DNA of 27,428 bases, taken from the NCBI GenBank assembly GCA_964563125.1, contig CAZLVY010000026.1:1-27428 (forward strand), in the 5' to 3' direction. A model generated the notes under the pieces. It did not search any database, was not told where the DNA came from, and worked only from the letters and a program-made list of their open reading frames with translations. The DNA comes from UBA1368 sp964563125 (GTDB lineage: Bacteria > Bacillota > Syntrophomonadia > Syntrophomonadales > Syntrophomonadaceae). Numbering within the stretch: the stretch's first letter is position 1; each line of letters begins with the position of its first letter. Shown here piece after piece: positions 6,288 through 14,216 of the stretch. Position numbers and translations under genes: made by a program.

Positions 6288-9056
6288 ATGAAAAAAATCA
6301 TCCAGATCTGCGGCGATCCGACTGTTGATTGGTTCAGAATTCATGATGAAGAAATTATAGTCAGGGGCGGGGTATATTATTGGGAAAAACCTAAAGAGGA
6401 CATTAAAGTCAGACTGAGTTCCAAACCGGGTGGCTCGGCTATGATTTATCAGCTGCTGAGTAAAATAATACCGGAGGACCTGGCGGTGGTGGAAGGTAAT
6501 GTTCTCGATGAGGAGTTGCTGAACCGTCCTAAAGATAGCCGGATAACTACCTCCTGGACAGTATGGAGGGAATTTCCCAATCCAGGCTTTCATCATAATT
6601 CATACCGCTTGGAGAAATGGCACGAATTTGAACCTGGTGAGTGGAATTACGCTGCAGCCAGGCTGGAAGGATATCCTGATTTGCTGATTATTCAGGATAG
6701 CAACCTGGGCTTTCGCAACTGCCGGGAAGGCTGGCCCGAGGTTTTAGCTGCTGAAGCGGGGGCTAAGCTGCCCCAGGATATTATTATACAATTGAGCCAA
6801 TACAATGATCGCCGCAATAACCCTGTTCTTGATCGGATTTTGGCTTTGGGTCTGGCAGACAGAACTACCATAATTACTTCAATCAGTGATCTGCGATCCT
6901 GTGCCGTTAAAATAGGCCTGTCCTTGTCATGGGAAAGGATGCTGGAGGATGTTACTGCGGCGGTTTTGAGTAATAACTGCCCATTTGCCCAGGCGCAGGG
7001 AAAGGGCATAAAGTACCAGCGGGTAATAGTAACTTTGGGTGCCAGCGGGGTAATAATTATTGGCCGCGACAAGAGCACCATGATTTTTGATCGCAGCTGG
7101 CAGGAAGGGGAGTTTGCCAATCATTTTCCCGGACAAATAATGGGTTATCATGCTTGTTTATTGGCGGCACTAAGCTCGGAGTGGGCAGAAGATCCGCAGG
7201 CCATAGACTGGGTGGGAGCCAGTGCCAAAGGGGTCAAAATGGCGCGCAAGCTGCATATCTTAGGCTATGAAGTGGTGGAAAAGGATAATTATAAACAACT
7301 GGTTTTTCCTTATAAAAGCATAGGCGCTTTTTATCAGCAATTATGCTTGCCGAGCAACGGTCCGGATAATTTTATAAATGGGGTTATCGATGATCTGGGG
7401 TTTTTCAGTATGAGTAATGCAGCGCTTAGCAGCATGGAAGCCAAGGATGATTGGACCATCCTGGAGGAAAAATTATTAAAGCGGCAGGTGGTTTGTTTCG
7501 AAATGCAGGATCCGCAGAATGCGGTAAATGAATGTGCCCGCAATATCGTGCTGACCGGGTCGCTCTCTGCTTTGCCCGATGTTCCGGTGGAAACTATCGG
7601 CGCCTGGTCCAGTGCGGATCGACAGGAAATCGAAGGGGTTCGCAGTGTGAAAAACGCCATGCAGAAATACCTGCGGCTCAAAAGCCCCAAAACACCGCTG
7701 TGCGTTGCGGTATTTGGCCCTCCGGGTGCGGGCAAATCATTTGTGGTCAAAGAAATTGCCAAAGGCCTGGGTATCAGTGAAAGTGCCCAGCTGACCTTTA
7801 ACCTTTCCCAATTCGAATCTCCCCAGGAACTCTTGACGGCCTTTCACCAGATTCGGGATCTGAATTTGCAGGGTAAAATGCCGCTGGTGTTTTGGGACGA
7901 GTTTGATAATCCTTGTGAAGGAGGAAATTTAGGGTGGCTACGTTATTTTTTGGCGCCGATGCAGGATGGCAAATTCAGCGATCATGGCACAGCCCGGCCG
8001 CTGGGCGGGGGGATTTATGTCTTTGCCGGTGCCACTCGCCATTCTTTTGCTAAATTTCAAGAAGGCAGCTCAGTGGAGGAGCGCAATGCCAAAAAACCTG
8101 ATTTCATCAGCCGGCTGAGTGCCTATATAAACATCAGGGGAATCAACGGCAATCCCAATACCGTGGAGGACAGGCTTTACATGATCCGCCGGGCCTTTAT
8201 TCTGCGCCAGTATCTGGAGACCAGTGCACCGCAAATAAGAAACGATGCGCAATTTGTCATCGAGACCGGGGTCCTGGATGCCCTGCTGCGGGTAAACAAA
8301 TATTATCATGGTGCGCGTTCCATGGAAAATCTGATTAAAATGAGCAGCCTGGCTGATAAACACAAATTTGAACTGTCCAGTTTACCCCCGGATAATATTA
8401 TTGGCATGCATGTAAATGTTAAGGAATTTAATGCTTTAACCACTATGGCTGAACGAAAAATGCTCAGCATCGGCATTGCCGGCCATACTAATCTGGATCC
8501 CAGCCAAATTGAAAAATTGGAGCAGGCCGTTAATGAAGCCATCAGCTATATTGAACAAGAATTTGCCGAGCATTACCTGACTATTTATTCCACCCTGGCA
8601 GCGGGGGCTGAGCGCTTGATTGCCAGACAGTTATTAAAGCGGGAAGCCACCAGGCTGATTGCCATATTGCCGCTTCCGCAAAAAGAATATCTGGAAGACT
8701 TTGCCTTAGCCGATGATTGCCAACCGGAAAACCAGGGGGCTGAATTACGGAAAGAAATGAAATACTGGCTGGAACATAAAGCCATCGAGATAATAGAAAT
8801 GCCGCCTGCTGCAACCAGAAAATCGGCCTATATCAAGGCTGGAAATTATATTGCTGAGTATAGTGACGTGTTAATTGCACTCTGGGACGGCAATGAAAAA
8901 GAAGATAGCTCTGTAACAGTGCAGATTCTGGAAAAAGCTGAGAAGCTTAATAAACCCATTTGCCACATCTGGGCCGAAAACTTTGAACCAGGCCACGATC
9001 CATCCCGCCCGCAAATCACCGACCAATGCGGCGAAATAAACTACAAAAACTTCTAA
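6288..9056 (+). CDS. pseudo-ribokinase / AAA+ ATPase / SLOG-like fusion protein
   Basis: A 922-residue cytoplasmic protein with three parts. Residues 1 to about 330 look like a PfkB/ribokinase fold: GDPTVDW at the start, KPGGSA near 50, VTLGASGVIII near 250. The usual GAGD anion-hole and catalytic Asp are replaced by PGQIMGYHACLL (281-292), so this part is probably a ligand sensor rather than a kinase. Residues about 450-700 are AAA+: Walker A GPPGAGKS (477-484), Walker B LVFWDE (Asp537), a sensor-1-like strand VFAGATRHS near 578. From about 725 the protein reads IGIAGHTNLD, then STLAAGAERLIA near 768 and LIALWDG near 865, the layout of SLOG/LOG-type Rossmann nucleotide-binding domains known from bacterial conflict and nucleotide-signalling systems. 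The start is set by AAAAGGAG eight bases upstream. Its function is unknown; domain calls are by eye. The TAA abuts a mosaic repeat. Confidence 0.8.
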   Translation: MKKIIQICGDPTVDWFRIHDEEIIVRGGVYYWEKPKEDIKVRLSSKPGGSAMIYQLLSKIIPEDLAVVEGNVLDEELLNRPKDSRITTSWTVWREFPNPGFHHNSYRLEKWHEFEPGEWNYAAARLEGYPDLLIIQDSNLGFRNCREGWPEVLAAEAGAKLPQDIIIQLSQYNDRRNNPVLDRILALGLADRTTIITSISDLRSCAVKIGLSLSWERMLEDVTAAVLSNNCPFAQAQGKGIKYQRVIVTLGASGVIIIGRDKSTMIFDRSWQEGEFANHFPGQIMGYHACLLAALSSEWAEDPQAIDWVGASAKGVKMARKLHILGYEVVEKDNYKQLVFPYKSIGAFYQQLCLPSNGPDNFINGVIDDLGFFSMSNAALSSMEAKDDWTILEEKLLKRQVVCFEMQDPQNAVNECARNIVLTGSLSALPDVPVETIGAWSSADRQEIEGVRSVKNAMQKYLRLKSPKTPLCVAVFGPPGAGKSFVVKEIAKGLGISESAQLTFNLSQFESPQELLTAFHQIRDLNLQGKMPLVFWDEFDNPCEGGNLGWLRYFLAPMQDGKFSDHGTARPLGGGIYVFAGATRHSFAKFQEGSSVEERNAKKPDFISRLSAYINIRGINGNPNTVEDRLYMIRRAFILRQYLETSAPQIRNDAQFVIETGVLDALLRVNKYYHGARSMENLIKMSSLADKHKFELSSLPPDNIIGMHVNVKEFNALTTMAERKMLSIGIAGHTNLDPSQIEKLEQAVNEAISYIEQEFAEHYLTIYSTLAAGAERLIARQLLKREATRLIAILPLPQKEYLEDFALADDCQPENQGAELRKEMKYWLEHKAIEIIEMPPAATRKSAYIKAGNYIAEYSDVLIALWDGNEKEDSSVTVQILEKAEKLNKPICHIWAENFEPGHDPSRPQITDQCGEINYKNF

Positions 9057-9219
9057 ATGTTGCCGAGGGGGTCAGGCTTCAATGTTGCCGAGGGGACAGT
9101 TGGAAGGTTGGAAAGTTGGAAAGGGGTAAGGCGTTAGGGGTGAGGGGTGAGACGTGAAGCGTGAGGGGGGCAGGTATGACCCCAAATGTTGCCGAAGAGG
9201 CCTGACCCCGAATGTTGCC
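9057..9219. repeat. mosaic intergenic repeat, copy B
   Basis: Lies exactly between two convergent stop codons. It starts directly after the TAA of the fusion gene with ATGTTGCC and ends with TGTTGCC whose last C is the first base of the CTA (TAG) stop of the permease gene. Contains GGGGTCAGGCTT (9068-9079), AGTTGGAA-type octamers (9098-9121), six GTGAGGN-type heptamers (9126-9167) and AGGCCTGACCCC (9198-9209), so the outer arms can pair across the tandem core. Confidence 0.9.
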
Positions 9220-10370
9220 TATAGGTCGTGCTCGGGAGGGGTGTCACCTATTGTCTCAACAGATGTCCGGTTGACTGCTTTGCCGAGCAGTTTGTAAATG
9301 GTAGCGGCAACCGGTACTCCCAGCAGGATTCCAGCGATTCCCAACAGCCCGCCGCCGACAATAATGGCCGCGAATACCCATATCCCCGGCAGTCCTATGC
9401 TGTCTCCCACCACTTTGGGATAAATCAGGTTGCCTTCTATTTGCTGCAAAATTACGATGAAAACGATAAATCCCACTGCTTGCAAGGGATCAACCATGAC
9501 AATCAGCAGAAATCCTAATGCTGCCCCTATATAGGCGCCTACCATGGGAAGCAGCGCCGTGAACCCGATAACCGGGCCAATGGTGGTGGCATAGGGGAAA
9601 CCGAAAACCATCATGCCAACGGTGCAGAGCACGCCGAGAATGAACGCTTCCTTGAACTGTCCGACGATGAAACTGGAAAACGCTTCATCAGCGGTCTGGA
9701 TTCCGTCATATAATTTTTCCCGCCGCTCAGGGCTCATATAGGCACTTAGTAACTTGGTGAAATTACCTTTGATCTGTTCCTTGCCGAACAGCACATAAAC
9801 CCCGAATATAACTGCTATCAAATAATTTGTCATTTTACCGAATACTGACCCGATCAGGGATACAGTTCCAAAAGCCCAGGAGCCAAACAACTCAAAGCCC
9901 CTTTTTATGAGAGCCTCGCCATCCATTTCCAGTTCGGCTATCTGCTGCTGCAATCCCGGCAGAAGATAAGCATGATCATTTAACCACGCCAACAGCTGGT
10001 CGTACATGGCAGGGAATCCGGCGATGAGCAGGCTGATGGATTCTACGAACTGGGGAATGATTACCAGCATCAGCAAAATCAGGATCAGGATGACCGTGAG
10101 AATTGCCAAAAGGATGACTGTGCCCCGGCGGGTGTTGTTGATTATCTTATTATTGCTGGCGGGAAAATAAATTTTCTCGTACCCTGCGACTAAAATATTG
10201 AGCATATAGGCGACGGCGGCCCCCAGCAAGAGGGGAAAAAACACCCCGTACATGTATTTAAATATATTCACGACCCCGGAAAAATTCAGCACTATTAAAA
10301 GGACTACTCCCAACAGAATAATGGTTTTAACATCAAATTGAGGTTTCAAATTATCTGCTCTCTGGTTCAT
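9219..10370 (-). CDS. AI-2E family transporter (YdbI/PerM-type permease)
   Basis: A 383-residue integral membrane protein of normal family length. Two N-terminal membrane segments (about residues 15-60), another at about 80-105, a large soluble stretch (about 110-210), then several C-terminal segments. Typical family motifs are the FGFPYATTIGPVIGFTALLPMVGAYIG region and GIWVFAAIIVGG followed by AGILLGVPVAA. Members include exporters of AI-2 and Na+/H+ antiporters, so the cargo cannot be predicted. The start codon is preceded by GAAAGGAAG. It stands alone, converging on the fusion gene; its promoter probably lies in the AT-rich DNA just upstream that was duplicated by the assembly gap. Confidence 0.93.
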   Translation of the reverse strand: MNQRADNLKPQFDVKTIILLGVVLLIVLNFSGVVNIFKYMYGVFFPLLLGAAVAYMLNILVAGYEKIYFPASNNKIINNTRRGTVILLAILTVILILILLMLVIIPQFVESISLLIAGFPAMYDQLLAWLNDHAYLLPGLQQQIAELEMDGEALIKRGFELFGSWAFGTVSLIGSVFGKMTNYLIAVIFGVYVLFGKEQIKGNFTKLLSAYMSPERREKLYDGIQTADEAFSSFIVGQFKEAFILGVLCTVGMMVFGFPYATTIGPVIGFTALLPMVGAYIGAALGFLLIVMVDPLQAVGFIVFIVILQQIEGNLIYPKVVGDSIGLPGIWVFAAIIVGGGLLGIAGILLGVPVAATIYKLLGKAVNRTSVETIGDTPPEHDL

Positions 10371-10397
10371 AGCGGCTTCCTTTCTTTTGCACTGCTG

Positions 10398-10607
10398 ACC
10401 TGCTTTTTATATATTATAGACGTTATATGATTATATAACCATATTTTAGCAGNNNNNNNNNNNNNNNNNNNNNNNNNNNNNNNNNNNNNNNNNNNNNNNN
10501 NNNNNNNNNNNNNNNNNNNNNNNNNNNNNNNNNNNNNNNNNNNNNNNNNNNNACCTGCTTTTTATATATTATAGACGTTATATGATTATATAACCATATT
10601 TTAGCAG
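10398..10607. other. 100-N gap flanked by identical 55-bp sequences
   Basis: Bases 10398-10452 and 10553-10607 are identical over 55 bp, separated by exactly 100 N (10453-10552). The shared sequence is AT-rich and starts ACCTGC. A placeholder gap between contig ends that share exactly 55 bases is what a k-mer-based assembler with k=55 leaves, so the true distance is probably minus 55 and the second copy may not exist in the cell. Confidence 0.85.
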
Positions 10608-10626
10608 GAAACCTTCCTTGTTACTA

Positions 10627-10898
10627 AAATGTTGCCAAAGGGGTCAGGCACCAAAGTTGCCGAAATGCTTTAGTGTGAGGCGTGAGGCGTTAGGCGTGAA
10701 GGGGGTATTGCCGAAATGCCTGCCTGCACCCTATAGGGTGTGCCCCGGAGGGGTATTGCCGAGGGGGGCAGTTGGCCAGTTGGACGGTTGGTCAGTTGGA
10801 CAGGGGGGCAGGCACCAAATGCCTGCCTGCTTGCCTGCCTGTGCCCCTGAGGGGTGTTGCCGAAATGTTGCCGAGGAAGCCTGACCCCGAATGTTGCC
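10627..10898. repeat. mosaic intergenic repeat, copy C
   Basis: Same modules as the other copies in a variant form: ATGTTGCC, GGGGTCAGGCACC (from 10640), GTGAGGC heptamers (10675-10701), AGTTGGNN octamers x4 (10770-10801), a GCCTGCCT-rich stretch, and AAGCCTGACCCC (10877-10888). The terminal TGTTGCC overlaps by one base the CTA (TAG) stop of the C-S lyase gene at 10898. The open frames across this region are repeat-derived and not genes. Unlike the other copies, the left neighbour is a gene's upstream side. Confidence 0.88.
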
Positions 10899-12091
10899 TA
10901 CAGTTTTTTGATGGCGGCGGCTAGTCTTTGCAGGGCTTCCATCATGACTCTGGTCGGGCAGGCCAGGTTCATGCGCTCGAAGCCGGCACCTTCTTCGCCG
11001 AAAACATAGCCTTCGTCGCAAAATACTTCTGCCTCAAAATGCATAAACTTTTTCAGCTCATCCTTGTTCATGCCCAGGCCTCTGAAGTCCATCCACTGCA
11101 GATAGGTGCCTTCCAGATCAAATACCTTGATGGCCGGTAAGTTTGCCGCCATGAATTTCTTCAGCTCCAGATGGTTGTGATAAATGAGCTGCAGAAGCTG
11201 CTCCAGCCACTCTTCACACTCGGTATAGGCAATCTCGCAGGCTTTGTAGCCCATAATGTTCAGCGAAAAAGAGCCATTTAACATCATTTCCTCTACATAT
11301 CGGCTGCGGATTTTGGGGTTGGGAATAATGATATTGGAGGTTTGCAGGCCGGCCAGGTTAAAGGTTTTGCTGGGCGCGGTGCAGACCATCATATTGTTGG
11401 CCAGATCTTCAGATAAACCAGCAAAAACGGTATGTTTGTGACCCGGCATGATCAGGTCAAAATGAATCTCGTCAGAAATAATTAACACCTGATTACGCAG
11501 GCAAATCTCTCCGACCCGAGCCAGTTCTTCAGGGGTCCAGACGCGTCCCACCGGATTGTGAGGGCTGCAGAACAAAAGCACTTTGTTTCGGGGATTGCGG
11601 GCTTTCAGCTCCAGGTCATCATAATTTATGACATAAGTGGAGCCAGTAAAAAGCAGCGGATTTTTGACCAGGGTACGCTTATTTCTTTCAATAGCGGTTT
11701 TGAAGGGATAATAGACGGGAGTCTGAATGATAATACCGTCTCCTTGATCACTAAAGGCTTTGACGGCCAGGAAGAAAGCATTGACAACACCGGGCGAGCC
11801 GATGATCCATTCCTTGCTGATCTCCCAATCATGCCGCTTATGCATCCAGCCGCATACCGCGTTCAGATAAGCGTCAGTCGGCATTGTATAACCCAAAATG
11901 GTCTCATCTAAATATTTTTTCAAACCCTGGGTGATTTCCGGCGGATTCTTCAGCTCCATATCTGCCACCGAAAATGGTACCACCCCCGGGGACACATCGG
12001 GATTCCATTTCTTCATCTGCTCCCACTTGGCGCATCCCATATTGCTTCTGTCTACAACAGTGGTAAAATCATATTTCATATCGTTTCTCAT
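10898..12091 (-). CDS. PatB/MalY-type C-S lyase (PLP, cystathionine beta-lyase-like)
   Basis: A 397-residue PLP enzyme of fold type I. The opening DFTTVVDRSNMGCAKW followed by VVPFSVADMEL is characteristic of the PatB/MalY branch, as are FCSPHNPVGRVW, ISDEIHFDL (the Asp that contacts the pyridine nitrogen) and TAPSKTFNLAGLQTS, whose Lys forms the Schiff base. These enzymes cleave C-S bonds of cystathionine, cysteine or S-substituted cysteines to give a thiol, pyruvate and ammonia. Two in-frame starts exist (12091 and ATG at 12079, four residues later); neither has a strong ribosome site, and the second matches the usual family N-terminus. It appears monocistronic and converges with no gene. 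The stop codon overlaps a mosaic repeat. Confidence 0.92.
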   Translation of the reverse strand: MRNDMKYDFTTVVDRSNMGCAKWEQMKKWNPDVSPGVVPFSVADMELKNPPEITQGLKKYLDETILGYTMPTDAYLNAVCGWMHKRHDWEISKEWIIGSPGVVNAFFLAVKAFSDQGDGIIIQTPVYYPFKTAIERNKRTLVKNPLLFTGSTYVINYDDLELKARNPRNKVLLFCSPHNPVGRVWTPEELARVGEICLRNQVLIISDEIHFDLIMPGHKHTVFAGLSEDLANNMMVCTAPSKTFNLAGLQTSNIIIPNPKIRSRYVEEMMLNGSFSLNIMGYKACEIAYTECEEWLEQLLQLIYHNHLELKKFMAANLPAIKVFDLEGTYLQWMDFRGLGMNKDELKKFMHFEAEVFCDEGYVFGEEGAGFERMNLACPTRVMMEALQRLAAAIKKL

Positions 12092-12193
12092 TTCTTCGTA
12101 CTTCTAATAAATATTTTACCTTATCTTGTAAAAAGGACAAATAAGAAAGGAAGCCCGGCTATAAAAGCGCCCGCATAATACGGATGGACTTCC

Positions 12194-12222
12194 TTAAATT
12201 GTTCAATGATTAATGCTATAAT
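12194..12222 (+). promoter_or_regulatory. extended -10 promoter of the universal stress gene
   Basis: TATAAT (12217-12222) is a perfect -10 preceded by TGC (extended -10); TTAAAT (12194-12199) 17 bp upstream is a weak -35. It lies 40 bp before the ATG of the stress-protein gene. Confidence 0.6.
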
Positions 12223-12262
12223 ATTAGTGTAAATGATGCAATTATAGGGGGGAGCTTATCTC

Positions 12263-12709
12263 ATGTATAAAAAATTTCTCGTTCCAGTTGATGGGTCACA
12301 TACTTCCAGGTTGGCTTATGAGAAAGCCGTTGAACTTGCCAAATTGACGAATGCGGAAATAGTGCTTCTGCAGGTTTCATATGATATCGATTATTACGCA
12401 CGTAAAGGGGTTTTATTTGCCCGCAAGTATTACAATGAAAGCGAAACCAAAGGCGCAAGCGCAGCCATCATCAGCGGAATCAGGAAAGATGTCGATGAAG
12501 GCGATCTGAAAATAACGGAACTCATTCTTCTGGGTGATCCCTCGCAAAAGATTATTGATGAATCAATAAAAGGAAGCTATGATCTTATTGTCATGGGCAG
12601 CCGCGGCATTGGTGGTATAAAAGGTGCAATGCTGGGAAGTGTCTCACAACATGTTCTTGTCGGCGGCAGTCGTCCGGTTTTGATTGTGAAAGATCCTCAT
12701 GAGGCGTAA
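12263..12709 (+). CDS. universal stress protein, UspA family
   Basis: A 148-residue single-domain UspA protein of standard length. The N-terminal strand KFLVPVDGSHTS and the C-terminal GSRGIGGIKGAMLGSVSQHV are the ATP-binding G-2x-G-9x-G-(S/T) signature, so this member belongs to the ATP-binding class. It probably works as a cytoplasmic dimer in stress adaptation. The ribosome site GGGGGGAG lies eight bases before the ATG. Monocistronic, with its own extended -10 promoter, and convergent with the DUF4129 gene. Confidence 0.93.
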   Translation: MYKKFLVPVDGSHTSRLAYEKAVELAKLTNAEIVLLQVSYDIDYYARKGVLFARKYYNESETKGASAAIISGIRKDVDEGDLKITELILLGDPSQKIIDESIKGSYDLIVMGSRGIGGIKGAMLGSVSQHVLVGGSRPVLIVKDPHEA

Positions 12710-12794
12710 GGGACGTTCTTTTTGCTTCCTTATTTAATATTAGATATTGGGGGTTCAGGCAGGCTGCCTTAACTCTGTGATGGTGTCAAGCCTT

Positions 12795-12817
12795 AGTGGC
12801 GTACATTGTGCGCCACT
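12795..12817. terminator. hairpin between convergent genes
   Basis: AGTGGCG (12795-12801) and CGCCACT (12811-12817) form a perfect 7-bp G/C-rich stem with a 9-nt loop between the stress-protein gene and the convergent DUF4129 gene. It has no strong T-run on either strand, so the terminator role is tentative. Confidence 0.4.
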
Positions 12818-12863
12818 GCCTAATATTACAGAATATTTAAATGCAAAATCAAAGGAAATAATT

Positions 12864-14204
12864 CTAAATTCTTCTTATCCGCTTCCATGCCTGTTGTAAA
12901 AAGAGTTCCTCTGCATTGGTCAAGGGTTTTTCCCCGTAAATCTCCGCACAAAAATAATCTGCAATCATGTTGAATTCATCGGCAAACTGGTTATACTTTG
13001 CCGATAGCTTACCTGTATATTCATAAGGTGTATCACTTTTTACGTGGTCTATTCCCTTGAAGGTGCCCCATCTCACCAGTTTTGCATAAATTTTTTCCAC
13101 CAGCCGGCTGCTCCTGTTATATGAAAAAAGCATCCTGCTCCGGTACACTATGTTCCTCAGCAGCGCCAGAAACTCTTGCCATACTTCCTGCAGCGTTTCT
13201 ATCAGGCTCACACTGTGATCATTCCCTTGCCTTTTAATCAGCAGCATTTTAAAAAGCGCGATGAGGAGAAAAACAGCCAAGAGTGAAATCAACATGATAA
13301 AAAGGCCCATCAAGATCTGCAGGAAAAGTCCTTCACTTCCGCTCACCTCAACATGACGATAAACGGAAGTCCCCGGATCCAGGCCATTTATACCGGTGGA
13401 ATCTTCTCTCATCTTATAACCCATCATTCTGAACAAGGCTTTTAACATGGCAAGCAGATATGGACTAATGGGATCAACGGCTGTTTTTACCAGATCAAGA
13501 CCGGTGGCTGCTGCCCATTTCAGATAATCCATTAAGAATGCCACGATGGTGAAGATACTGACAAATAATCCGGCAATAAAAAAGAAGATCAGCCTAAAGC
13601 TGCTATGACCGCTTTTACTGCTCAGCCCCCACGAGCTGTTTTTGGTGAGGGCGGCGGAGAGAATACCCCACAAAAAGACAGTCAGAATGTACAAAGGCAT
13701 TTGCGGTATATCAGCTTTTATGAATCCGGTCATCATGGTAATGAAAAACAAAACATACACACTGTTTTCGAAAATCTTGAAGGTATCTTGATAACCGCCT
13801 TGGTTCAACCCGAACCTTATACCGAAAATCCACAGGGATATGGTCCCGGTTATAATCAGCAGCAATGTTAAGGTATCTACAACACTAAGGGACGATGACA
13901 GCAAAACTGTCAGCCAGCCTATATCAAATAAAGAACCCGCAGGATCATAGAAAGCCTTGAGGATCAATAGTGAAGGCAAAAGGTACCCGGCGGCATGGGT
14001 AAGGATAATGACAAAGATATACACCCTTCTGCCCGCCAGCAGCTTGGTGATGATAACCGCAAGCCAGAAGGCCAGAAAACTGCTGGAAAGAGGGAAACCC
14101 CTTTGATTAATAAAATAAGTCACAAAAAAAATCGCACTGTATAGACAGTAAAATGCAATATTTCCGATTGAAAAAGTTAGAAAAGCCTGCTTAAGTTTGC
14201 TCAT
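12864..14204 (-). CDS. multi-pass membrane protein with C-terminal DUF4129-like domain
   Basis: A 446-residue membrane protein with about eight predicted hydrophobic segments, most in the first 240 residues and one near 300, followed by a cytosolic-looking tail. The tail (about 370-446) reads TPYEYTGKL then NMIADYFCAEIYGE, the DUF4129 pattern seen at the C-terminus of bacterial transglutaminase-like membrane proteins. The transglutaminase core (Cys-His-Asp) is not visible here. Last gene of the MoxR-DUF58 operon, 12 bp after DUF58. In such operons the three proteins are thought to work together in envelope protein assembly or maturation; the exact role is unknown. Confidence 0.75.
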   Translation of the reverse strand: MSKLKQAFLTFSIGNIAFYCLYSAIFFVTYFINQRGFPLSSSFLAFWLAVIITKLLAGRRVYIFVIILTHAAGYLLPSLLILKAFYDPAGSLFDIGWLTVLLSSSLSVVDTLTLLLIITGTISLWIFGIRFGLNQGGYQDTFKIFENSVYVLFFITMMTGFIKADIPQMPLYILTVFLWGILSAALTKNSSWGLSSKSGHSSFRLIFFFIAGLFVSIFTIVAFLMDYLKWAAATGLDLVKTAVDPISPYLLAMLKALFRMMGYKMREDSTGINGLDPGTSVYRHVEVSGSEGLFLQILMGLFIMLISLLAVFLLIALFKMLLIKRQGNDHSVSLIETLQEVWQEFLALLRNIVYRSRMLFSYNRSSRLVEKIYAKLVRWGTFKGIDHVKSDTPYEYTGKLSAKYNQFADEFNMIADYFCAEIYGEKPLTNAEELFLQQAWKRIRRI

Positions 14205-14216
14205 GTTTCACCTTTA

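Noticed and set aside
6002..6301. ORFs of about 75 residues on both strands before the fusion gene
   Set aside because: No ribosome sites, low-complexity composition, and they overlap the predicted promoter of the fusion gene.
10618..10884. ORFs of 60-90 residues in the mosaic repeats here and at 4685-5181
   Set aside because: They are made of repeat units (Leu-Pro-Arg-type repeats), have no ribosome sites and run into N stretches.
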